NCBI GenBank assembly: GCA_023055355.1
Contig: JALJCS010000035.1
Coordinates: 806,001-870,000 of the forward strand
Direction: 5' to 3'
DNA from: Agelaius tricolor
Lineage: Eukaryota > Chordata > Aves > Passeriformes > Icteridae
Length of the DNA: 64,000 nt
Below the pieces are notes generated by a model, which ran no database searches, had not been told where the DNA came from, and was given only the letters and a program-made list of their open reading frames with translations. The translations under genes and the position numbers were made by a program. Shown piece by piece: positions 40,401 to 52,400 of the stretch. Position 1 is the stretch's first letter. Each line of letters opens with the position of its first letter.

Positions 40401-43400
40401 CAAAGCCTGACAGGCTGTAAGGGATGCAAACCCAGCCCAGCAAAGCCTGACAGGCTGTAAGGGATGGAAACCCAGCCCAGCAGAGCCTGACAGGCTGTAA
40501 GGGATGCAAACCCAGCCCAGCAGAGCCTGACAGGCTGTAAGGGATGCAAACCCAGCCCAGCAAAGCCTGACAGGCAGCACAGGGATGCAAACCCAGCCTA
40601 GCAGAGCCTGACAGGCAGCACAGGGATGCAAACCCAGCCCAGCAAAGCCTGACAGGCTGTAAGGGATGCAAACCCAGCCCAGCAAAGCCTGACAGGCAGC
40701 ACAGGGATGCAAACCCAGCCCAGCAGAGCCTGACAGGCAGCACAGGGATGCAAACCCAGCCTAGCAAAGCCTGACAGGCTGTAAGGGATGCAAACCCAGC
40801 CCAGCAAAGCCTGACAGGCTGCACAGGGATGCAAACCCAGCCCAGCAAAGCCTGACAGGCAGCACAGGGATGCAAACCCAGCCCAGCAAAGCCTGACAGG
40901 CTGCACAAGGATCACTGCTCCCTGTTCCTCCCCGTGCTGTCAGCAGCCCTCTGTGAAGCCATGGCCAGGACACCTCACACCTCCTCCTGCTGCTCCAATC
41001 ATCCAACACTGCTGAAATTGCCCTGAGCCTGAGCTCCAGAGCTCCCTGTGCAGTTCCCATCTGGCTGCAGACACATCCATTCTGCAGTGCCTTCCTTGCT
41101 TTTTCCACCTTCCTTTTAAGAATACCAGGAAATTTCACAGATAAATAAACACTGGAAATACTGAAGCAGCAAAGTCTCGTACTTTAAAGGTTAGGAAACA
41201 CTGTAAATAATTTTTTTTTGGTGTAGCTACCTTTCTCAAAGCAATGCAAATTCAGTGTTTCCATCACCCAGCAGGCAGCACAGGCAGGGTTACTTCCTTG
41301 ACAGACAGCAAATTTGTTTTATCCTCATCACCCAGCACGAGGCTGCATTCCTGATGGACTGCACACAACTCCAGCTCTGCTCTGGAGCTAAAGCTGCCCC
41401 ACAGACCCTCCCTGCATGGCCCTCCTGACACAGCTCTGGGTGTGCTCTGACTCTCACAGCTTCCCTGGGACACGAAACACCACTACTGCAAGTCAGATGG
41501 AAAACAGGAAAACCAAGTGAAGGCTTGTTCTATAGTGAAGGCTTAGTCTGGATGTTCACTCAAAGAGAGTTTGAAGCTGTCTTTTTTAAAACCATAAGCA
41601 AACCAAATCTGTATTTCTAATCTATTTTGATGTATTTCAGGGCCATGATTTCATGGTGCACTCAGCAGTGCCGGGTTTACAGCTGCACCCAGTGATGTTA
41701 AAGGTCTTTCAGCAGGAAATGGTTCCACATCCCCAATCCCTGCTGGGGGTGGCCCAGGTGATCCCCAGAGCTGCCTCCCAGCCCAGGCATTCCCTGGTTC
41801 CCTGCCAAGCCAGGCACCCAGAGGGGAGCACTCCTGGAGAGCTCAGGATGGGCTAAACCCCAGCCCCTGGGCAGCAGCACGGACAGGTTTGTGCTCTGAG
41901 GCCACATTCTGCTGCTGCTGCTGCTGCTGCTGCCACAAACCCTCACAAGCCTGGCCCCACGCCCTGCACGCTGTCCCACACCTGGCAGGGACCTTACAGA
42001 CAGCTCTTGTCACCACAGATGCACAGCTCAGCCCCAGGAGAGATCGAGTCCCGTGCAGAAAATGAGGCAAGACCTGCAGAAAACAGAGGGCAAGGGCTGT
42101 AGGACTAAAAACACACCCAAGAAGTGCCATGGAAGCCCAGGTTTGCCAGCTCCCAGCTTCTCAGCCTAAGTATTGCACCACTGAGACCACTCTAGACAAA
42201 AAGCAAAGTTAACTTTTCCCCTAGGAAGGGTTAAATCCACTTAAACAATGTGCAATAAAGACAGAGCCGTGCCCCAGTAACACTGAACTTGTTTCTATTC
42301 CATCCAATAATCTCAGGAAGCAAAATTAAAATCTATCTGCACGGTCTGAGGTCACTGGGGCGAGGGATGGTTATTTTAAATCTGAGTATTAGAAACACAT
42401 GGTCCTCCATGGGGGCTTCCAGCAAAGCTGAACCTGCTGGTGCTCAGCCTTTCCAGGGAATGCTGAACACCTCCAAGGGTCCCAGCAGCCAGGGCTGCCA
42501 CTCCACAGCATGGAAACAGAAATTGTTTAGACAAGACGATGAACATTTCTGAAACTTCAGCCTTGAATCATTTCTGATTTACAAACTAATCCTAACCATG
42601 ATGCATCCCCAGCCCCTGCTCTGAGGCTCAGCACTGCAGCACACCCATACACAGTGCTGATTAATCTGCACCACAGCAAAAATGTTCCCAATAAACAGAA
42701 ATGTGGAATGACTTCAGCATTTTGCCCTAGCCATGTAAATACCCTTTAGGAGGAGCCCTTCCCTGCCCATGCCCTGCCTGGGCTGCTGCAGCAGGAGCTG
42801 AGCACTGCCCTGCACAGGGAATCTCACTCTGCTGCTGCCTCCAGTAAGGCCTGGCAGCACCAGGGATGTTTTCATCCCTGACTGATGGGGCCAGGACAAC
42901 TCTCCAGGTGTGTTCAGAGCAGGCAGAACAGGCTCCAGGCTCCCACCTCCATCAGGGTAACCAAAATCTCCCCCAGGCTGAGCTGGGTCCCCCTGCAGGA
43001 TCCTGTGCCACCCACTGTGACCAGAGGTGACACTGCAACCTTGCTCTGCAGAGCTATTGCAAACAAAAACATCACACCACAATTTCTGGCCGGTTCCAGA
43101 AACTTGATTTTGACAAGAAATTGAAAACGTTACATAACCATATAATTAAAGGATTATGATGAGAGATGGGTTACTTAAAATGATCCTTTCTGGGGAGGAA
43201 CATCCTGACTGGGCACAGCACTCTCCTGGCCAGGAGAAGGACATGAAGGGTCTGATTCTGCAGCTTATCTACCTATAAACTTATTTATGCTCTGCTGTGA
43301 AGTTCAGAGGAGCCGGAAGCAAAAGAGCCCCTCCTGAGCAGAGCAAAGAAATGACCCTGGCAGGGAAAGATGCCAAACAGGGCGAGTTTTGCAAGCTCCC

Positions 43401-46400
43401 AATATTTACCATCCATCCCAGAGTACTCCATTCTCATGCAAGCATGTCACAATGAGAAAACAACATCTCTATAAGGGTAAAACAAACAGCATTCACAATT
43501 TCTGAAAGCATTCTTCCACAATTATTGCACTAGATTAGATTGCCTCATCACCAGGGCCAGAGGCCATTTACACTATTTTCTTTCTTTTTTATTTTTTTTA
43601 TGGAACAGATGAAAGGATTACAGAAAGTTTTCTGGGGCCAAATTTGGAGCTAATGATGGGAAAATTCTTTTGCTAATCCCCACTGCTAGCAGACTCCTGA
43701 GGCTGGAGAAAAACAATGTCTCCTGGTACCCTGCTTCTCTTTTGCTCATCAGTGCCAAAGGCCCGGCTCAGGAGGCTTGCACAGGCCCAAAACCAGCTTT
43801 GAGCAGAGCCATAAAACCTGCAGGGCAGGCTGCAGTGAAAACCTGAGCACAGAACCACTGAGACCCCCACTAAAACGGGGATGTGAGAGCCAAGGATGGG
43901 GCTCAGCACAGCCACAGCCACCCCAGCTGTCCCCGGGGGGAATGGGCTGTTCCAGAACGTTCTGTGATGCAGGGATCCCACCTGAGCAGCCCCTGCTGCC
44001 TGCAGAGCTGTGGGGCTCAGGCAGGCTGGGGTCACCTGCTGCCACCTGGGACAGGGACAGGGACAGGACTGTGCATGGCACAGCTGCCCCCAGAGCCCAG
44101 GGCTGCCCCGGGACAGAGCTCCAGCCCTGCCCTGCCCTCAGCACCGCCAGGCACCTCCTTCCAAAGGGGTTTAACCACTCTGCAGTCACTTAACAGACAC
44201 AAGGCAATTCACACGTGAGGAGTAAACTTTGCATAACGAATCCCTGGCGCTGAGGCATCTGCAAGGGCACAGCTACCCCAGCTGGCACCAGGGGGCAATG
44301 CCCAAATGCCTCTGGGCACCCGGAGAGCTGGGGCTGCCTTGCAATGGAAAAGCAGTCCTGAGGGGCTGAGTATTTCATTTATATATTCGTATGTAAATAT
44401 GAATATATTTCATTTCGGGTCAGCAAAAGAGTTTCTCTGCAGTGGGATGGCAGTGTGTGTGTGGTCACTAGGCTGAGAGGGGTCGTTCATCTGTCCCCAC
44501 ACGATGGCAGATGAGTCAGTCACTACTAAGAGTGATCAAGGTTCAATACTCTCCACAGCCCCATGCATTGAATTTAGGCTGAATGAATACTTGGATCTAT
44601 CCTGCCCCATGAGCTACTCAGCTCCACAGACACACATGATCCTGACATTTTCCTTGCCCAGTGTGATAGGGATAACCATGGAAAAAAAAGAAGATAGAGG
44701 CTGAGGACAGCCACTATTGCAGTCAGCATGGCCAATTCTTTCTCCCAGCTCCGGTTCAACATTAATATGCTGCTGAAATTGAAATTAAAAATCTAGTTGT
44801 GGAGCCTGGAAAATCGGTACCCAGCTCCCCAAAGGCTAATTCATTAATTAATGCACATTATCAGCTGCTCCTGAATGAAGCCAGGCTTTATTTTAACAGC
44901 AGGAGAAGCTGCAGAAGGTGGGAACATCCCCAGCAGCCAGGGAAGGGGAAGTGAAGCTTCCCACAGAAAGGGGCTCTGATGGAAAGTCTGAGTGCAGGAA
45001 AGAGAAATGTTGAAGCAGCACTTAATGAAGATGAACTTCCCCTGCCTCCCCACAAGGCAGACGATGCCATTATCACTCAGCACCAGGAAGGAAAGGGATT
45101 CCAGGGAAGGGGAAATTGCAGGGCAGTTATCCTCATCAGCCTGGGCCAGCAGCACTGACAGGGCTTGGCACAGAGCCTGAGCAAAGTCTGCTCATGGTTA
45201 AGCACAGGGCATGAAGTGAGATGTGCACAGGGAAAAGAGCCCCTGGAAAATATTGCTAAGGGCTTCAGCTCCTCCAGGGTGCCAGTGGCAACAAAATGCC
45301 TGACCCTATCCCCCCATATCCGCCAAAAAAACCCAGAAAAAGGGATTGCATTGAGCCAGAGGAAACAGGGGAGCTCCACTGGCCTGGCAGGGATGGAGGA
45401 AGTGCTGAGTGATCTTCACACCTGGAGAGTCAGGGGATCTGCTCCTAAATCCTCTGGGCAGCTGCAGCCTCTCCTGATTGACTGAGCTGCCCCACACCTG
45501 GAGAGCCAGGCTGCTCCTAAATCCTCTGGGCAGCTGCAGCCTCTCGTGATCAGTGATCTGCCCCACACCTGGAGAGTCAGGGGATCTGCTCCCAAATCCC
45601 CTGGGCAGCTGCAGCCTCTCCTGATCAGTGATCTGCCCCACACCTGGAGAGCCAGGCTGCTCCCAAATCCCCTGGGCAGCTGCAGCCTCTCCTGATCAGT
45701 GATCTGTCCCACACCTGGAGAGTCAGGGGATCTGCTCCCAAATCCTCTGGGCAGATGCAGCCTCTCCTGATTGACTGATCTGCCCCACACCTGGAGAGTC
45801 AGGGGATCTGCTCCCAAATCCCCTGGGCAGCTGCAGCCTCTCCTGATCAGTGATCTGCCCCATACCTGGAGAGTCAGGGGATCTGCTCCCAAATCCCCTG
45901 GGCAGCTGCAGCCTCTCCTGATCAGTGATCTGCCCCACACCTGGAGAGCAACTCCACTGGGCCCTGGCTCCTCTGCAAGGTGCTCTCCTGGTTCAATGTG
46001 ACACTGAATTTGAGCCATCTCACTGCCACAAACCCTCCCCAGCCCAATCTCTGGCAGCAAACAGTGCAGTGCTGCTCCTTCAATCGCTGCCTCAAGACTT
46101 CTCCCTTCAGCTAATCAGGAAACACAGAATGACAATGCTCAAGTGAAGCCCTGCCACACATAAAAACTGTCATAAAATGGAAAAAGGCAGAGGATGGAGC
46201 ACAAGATCCATTCTGTGCTCTGGAGCAGCAACCAGCAACGCCTCTGTTCAGAAGTCAGGCTGGGGGAAACACCCAAGTGCTCTTCATGGGCACAGCCCAC
46301 GGGGGATGGAGAGGGGCACAGGTAAAGCAGGTGTGAGTGGGCACACTCTGCAATGCCTGGACACAAACCTTCAGTGCCAGCTCTTGTTCTGTGGGCAGGA

Positions 46401-49400
46401 GGAGCACGTGTGTGAGGAGAGAAGAAACCAAACCCCAGGTTTACAGAAAAGCGAGGCAAGACCTTGCCCTTACCGTTCTGCTCGTCCAGCTCATTGCCAA
46501 TCTCCTGCCCCATTTGTTTCTGCCTGGATATGATTGAAGAAAGAGCATCGAGCCCAGCATCTTGTTCTGCACCAGGAAAATATATTAAATTACTTCCAAG
46601 AGTTGCTGAAATGCCAGGCTACATAAAATAGGTAGAAGTGAGGGAAAAAAAACGACTCTGTGTTTAAAGGGCTAAAATGTATTAAGAAAAACACATGAAC
46701 ACAACATGAAAATTAATCCTTATGGCAACAGTGCTCTTGAAATAATGTGAATGATGGGTAAATAATTTCTCTGCTCTGGCTGGGACATTTTGCTGAGGAT
46801 CCAAAAAAAAATAAAAAATCCAAGAATTTAACATTTAGCTGTTACTCAATCATAAATGCAGGGGATTTTCTGGCATGCACAGCGAGCTCCAGATTAGCCT
46901 TTTTAAATTTTCCAAGCAACTTTTAACATGAATAAAAGAAAACAGGTGATGCAAACGCCAAAGAATTCCAAGAGATTTTGAAAGCTGCAGAGGGTGGGGA
47001 GAGCTGAGGGGATGAGGGCAGGGACAGTGTGAGGTGCTGGGGGAAGAACCACATCCCCTGGGCCCTGCAGGGAGCCCCTCAGCCCAAATGTGCAGCTCTC
47101 CCTGCCCAGAGCTGCCAGGGTGGCACAGCAGGAGCTGCAGAGGGGCAGTGCCAGGGCACAGCAGTGATGCCCAAATGGGCTGCCCAGGACACCTCCACTC
47201 CAGCAGCCTCCTGCAGGCCCGGTTTAATTGCCTACAATGTAATTAAAAACGCAGCTGAGCCCCTCCTGGCCCATCAGACACCCTCCTGAGCTGCACAGCA
47301 GTGGTTCCCAGGCAGAGTGAAGCAGGCTTTTCCTGGAGACTGATTTCATTGCATCACTTCCAGGACTGGAATTGCCTGGGAATGACCTCATCTGCCACCT
47401 GACCTCCCCAGGCTGAGCTTTCCCAACACTCCCAAAGCCAGAGACTCCTCATGGGTGCAGAGGGCCAAAATCTGAAGACCCTTTTTGGATTAATTAATTT
47501 GGATTAATTAATTTGGAGTTAATTCTTACCTTGTCCCAGTTCAACGAGACCTTTAATGCACCCAGCGAGGCCCCTACAGCCAGGGCAGTTATGTGATCAC
47601 ACTGCACACAAAACCATGAATATGGGCAAAATCAGGACCTCTGAAATTTAATTTAAGAGGTTGCACCCAGATAAGAACATTGCAAGCACAATGCTGCCCC
47701 TGCAAACACAGAAAGCAGCTGCCTGGAGCTGCTGTGTTTGACATCTGTAAAGAATAAAACTTCAGCCCAGGCTGGAGTACTGAGGTTCAAACCAAAGCTC
47801 CTCTCAGAGTCCCAGAGCTGCTCAAAACAACCAGAAAGGCTCTTGTACCTTCAATGATCCTTCTCTGCTGCTGCCTGAGCTCATCAAAGCCAAGACCTCT
47901 GGTCTCCTCCGATTCTTCCAAGAGCCAGGGGTTGGTGACGCCTCGCTTGGCCCCTCCTGCCATGAGGCTGGACCTGAAAAGAGCCCAGTGAGTGATTCCC
48001 ACCCCTGGCACACAGCAGCACCCAGGGCTGAGCCCTCTGTGCAGCCCAGCAGGGATCAGCCAAAACAACCCCCAGGAACAAACCCACCCCGCAGGCTGGA
48101 AGTGGTAAGGAAGGACAGAATTCATCCTACAGGGATCAACAGACTGTATAAGAAATCCACAGATTGTATAAATGAATAAATAAATATGTATGCATGTATT
48201 TATTGTATAAATAAATAAAAGTATATACGTATTTATTGTATAAATAAATAAATGTATATGTGTATTTATTGTATAAATATATATATGTATATATATGTAT
48301 GTGTATATATATATGTGTATATATGTATGTGTATATATGTATGTGTATATATGTATGTGTATATATGTATGTGTATATATGTATGTGTATATAAATAAAT
48401 CCATATAAAATGCTGTTTGCACGTAGAGCACACAGCATTCCTGGGAATACAAATTATTCCTGGGTTTGCTACCTGATCAAAGCACATAAAATACTGCTAC
48501 AGCCTTAAACAGCAAAAGGATCCACTTGTTAACAGAGATGCAAATCAGATGAGACTTAATTCCCTGCAATGCTGACCAGACCTAAGCAGGAACATTCCTG
48601 GGTTTTGGGAACTGAGATGGACACAGCTCCCTCCCTGCATTTCCTAGTCTGGCACCAGCCCGAACGAGAAGCCAGGAGCACACACTCCTAAATGAAAGAG
48701 TAATTAAATAATGGGTTTTCTTTTCAAAGAATTATGACTTGAGATTGTTCACATTACAGACACCTCCCTGGTGACCACAGAAAACAAGATTTCCATGTCC
48801 AGGGCACATAAATCCAAGCAGTAAAATGAAACCCCACTGAAATATTTCCTCAGTACCAGATTTCTGCTTTCTGCCTTCCAGCCCTTCACGGGTTTCCCTA
48901 CAGGACAAACCTCAGAGCAGACTGGAGTCCCCTGACCCCAGAAGTGCAGCTCAGCTTTGGGGGAGGCATGGTGAGGCTGCTTCCCCCAAACTGGAGGAAG
49001 CTGGAGCAATTCACAAGTTGGAGCTTTGCTTTCTGCCTTCCTTCCTTTCAGCTCTGTATTTCATCCCCATTTACCTCCTCCCTGCTCTTTCCCAAAGCAC
49101 TTCCACAAACAACCCAAGAACAGGGAGGGCTTTTAGGATCTCTCAAGTTCCCAATTATTGGAGCTTAGTTTAAAATAATTAGTTATTTTAGTTATACAGC
49201 CAGACCTAAACAAAAACGCTGCAGTTGTTTTGGTGTTTTTAACTGGGTTCTTATGGAGCTGCTCTGATCTGCCCAGTGCCCCCCTGTGCTGGGCACCCCT
49301 CTGTGGCCAAGCCCGGGGTAGGGGGACACTGGGGGACACTGGGGGGGAGGCACTGGGGGACACTGGGGGGACACTGGGGGACACTGGGGGGGCACTGGGG

Positions 49401-52400
49401 GGGACACTGGGGGGGACACTGGGGGGGACACTGGGGGGGACACTGGGGGGGACACTGGGCGCTCCGGGCCCTGCTGGCACTGAAGGCTCCGAGCCCAGCC
49501 CAGCCCAGCCCAGGCTCCTGCAGCAATCCCGGGCAGCTGGGGACATCTCCTGGCCGTGGGATGGAGCAGCGCTGCTGGAGAATCGCCCGAGCAGAGCCCG
49601 CAGCTCCTCTGCCTGGCCGCGGCAGCGCGGGCACGGCGCTCCGGCCCCAGGCGAAGGAAGAAGGAAAAAAATAAATAGGGAAAAATAAATGGGGAAAAAT
49701 AAATGGGGAAAAATAAATGGGGAAAAAATAATAAATAGGGAAAAAATAAATAGGAAAAAAAAAATAAATAGGAAAAAAAATAAATAGGAAAAAAAATAAA
49801 TAGGAAAAAAAAAAAATAGGAAAAAAAATAAATAGGAAAAAAAATAAATAGGAAAAAAAATAAATAGGAAAAAAATAAATAGGAAAAAAATAAATAGGAA
49901 AAAAATAAATAGGAAAAAAATAAATAGGAAAAAAAAATAAATAGGAAAAAAAATAAATAGAAAAAAAATAAATAGGAAAAACATAAATAGGAAAAACATA
50001 AATAGGAAAAACATAAATAGGAAAAACATAAATAGGAAAAAATGAATAGGAAAAAAATAAATAGGAAAAAAATAAATAGGAAAAAAATAAATAGGAAAAA
50101 AAAATAAATAGGAAAAAAAATAAATAGAAAAAAAAATAAATAGAAAAAAAAATAAATAGAAAAAAAAATAAATAGAAAAAAATTAAATAGGAAAAAAATA
50201 AATAGGAAAAAATGAATAGGAAAAAAATAAATAGGGAAAAAATAAAGAGGAAAAAAATAAATAGGAAAAAAATAAAGAGGAAAAAATAAAGAGGAAAAAA
50301 TAAAGAGGAAAAAATAAAGAGGAAAAAATAAAGAGGAAAAAATAAAGAGGAAAAAATAAAGAGGAAAAAATAAAGAGGAAAAAATAAAGAGGAAAAAATA
50401 AAGAGGAAAAAATAAAGAGGAAAAAATAAAGAGGAAAAAATAAAGAGAAAAAAATAAAGAGAAAAAAATAAAGAGAAAAAAATACAAATATAGGGAGAAA
50501 ACCAAATATAGAAAAAAATAGAAAAAACAAATATAGAAAAAAAAATATAGGGAAAAAAATATAGGGAGAAAACCAAATATAAAACAAATATAGAAAAAAC
50601 AAATATAGAAGAAAAAACAAATACAAATACAGGAAAAAACACAAATATAGGAAAAAATAAATATAGGAAAAAATAAATATAGGAAAAAATAAATATAGGA
50701 AAAAATAAATATAGGAAAAAATAAATATAGGAAAAAATAAATATAGGAAAAAATAAATATAGGAAAAAATATGGAAAACTCACTTTTAATGCAAGAGGCT
50801 CAAAAGCACTTTTTCTAAGTCTCAGCATCTCCCTCAACCACCCAGTGATGCTGAAGCCCAAAGCAGAGCCAGCCCTGCTGTGCCACGACCAGCTGGGTGT
50901 CCAGGGAGAGGAGCTGGGATTGTTCTGCAGCCCAGCCCTGCCCCTCCATTAAATTCCCATGCATTTCTCAGGGCTGGCAGTCAGGCTGGATCAGACAAAC
51001 TGACACACCTGGAGTGCAGCTTTCCACAGTGCCCAGCTTCCCTCCCTGCTCTGGGGGATTAAATGGGCCCCTTGATCTCCCAGTGCCACCAGTGGCACCA
51101 GTTTGTGACCACGACAGAAGCCTTGCTCTGCTAAAGGTGGAACCAGCACTGCAGCTCTCCCAATTCCCCTCAATTAGAGGGACACAAACCCCAGGTAACC
51201 ACATCTGCCAGAGCTGTTTAACCAAAGCAAAGGGAACAGAAACCCTCTGCTTGCTAAAAGCAGCACAGCTATTCCTGCCTGCCCCAAAAACAGCCAAGGC
51301 AAGCAAATCTGGGACAATTTGTGGCTGTGCCTCTGTCCCTCCCCAGCGCCTGCCCCACTCCTGGGGCTGGGTCATGGCCAGGGTGTGCTGCTCACAATAA
51401 TCTGTGTGACATGTTTGGTAACTGCCTTCCCCTGCACACAGCCCCACTTCCTCCTGCCCTGCCTGGTGTGAAGATTAAAGCTTATCCAATTAGCCACCCA
51501 CTGCCTCCACGAGTTAATCAGGCAAATCTGGGGAGCCTCACAGAGCACGGCAGTGTGGGGATGGCTTTTGATGAGGGGAGCAGATTTAACTAATTACAGG
51601 GCTCAGCGATGTGCCCGAGCATAAAAGGTGATGGGGTTTAAAATCAGGGAGCTCTGTCACTGCCTAACAAGGGAGGGCTTGTCTTTTGTTTCACTGGTCA
51701 TTCTGAGAACACCTCCCAAGTAACTTAGATTACTCAAGCAGCACTTACTTCAGGCCACACATCGAGGCTTAGGGCTTTGCAAGACTGATCAGCAAGACTG
51801 AGTCTTAAACAAAACCTGGGTCATCTGACAGTTGGGTGGATGATCACTTGAACATTCCCTGAACTGCAGAGGGGCTCTTTGAAGCACCCAGGGCACCCCA
51901 GCCTGGCTTCACAGGTCACTCTCCACAGGGGGGCTGCAGGACTGGGGCATTCTCTCTCTTACAGTGCTCACTCTGTATTTTTAGGAAGCTCCAAGCTAAT
52001 CAATAAAACAAATTTCTATACAAATATAGGAATTTGTAAAAAAAAAAAAAATCTATACAAATTTTCTATGTAACAATTTTCTAATAAAAATTAATTTTCT
52101 GAAATAGAAATTTTATGAAATAGAAACCCTCTCTATCTCTCCAAAAACCCATGAGATGCCACACCAGCACAGGCAGCTCCAAATCCCCTCCAGGACCATC
52201 CACCTGAGCCATCCCCATCCCTGGATGCTGCAGCTGCAGCCAGGAGGCTCCAGCACAACTGGGAGGGAGGGAGGACACCAGGAAGGGCTTTCAGAGGCAC
52301 CTCAACAACTTCTGCTGATCTCATTTCCTTATTTCCTTCTTTTCTTATGTGCCCCCCACAAACAGCAGCCAGATTCCCAAAGGTGTTTGACACCTGAAGC

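Larger units (their letters stand above)
10470..46473 (-). other. STX8: STX8 intron 6 (36 kb)
   Basis: The intron runs from the exon 6 donor at 46473 to the exon 7 acceptor at 10470. It holds most of the interspersed elements and arrays in the window, which are listed separately. I see nothing I can name in 10480-11220, 12040-12920, 13010-13395, 13690-15420, 15800-16690, 17050-17690, 18020-18600, 18880-20820, 20930-23370, 23970-25620, 26250-28550, 30000-33430, 33880-34800 (apart from a short CCT run at 34006-34030), 35190-36070, 36490-39220, 40920-45410 and 45960-46470. These are ordinary CpG-poor intron without convincing exons. Confidence 0.85.

Noticed and set aside
45415..45958. Evenly spaced repeats suggestive of a CRISPR array
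   Set aside because: Units are contiguous with no unique spacers and lie inside an animal intron. The same holds for all other arrays here.
49251..50861. A 536-codon Phe/Leu/Tyr-rich frame resembling a membrane protein
   Set aside because: It is the translation of the A-rich tandem array on the opposite strand. The hydrophobicity is a by-product of TTTTTATTTATT repeats.
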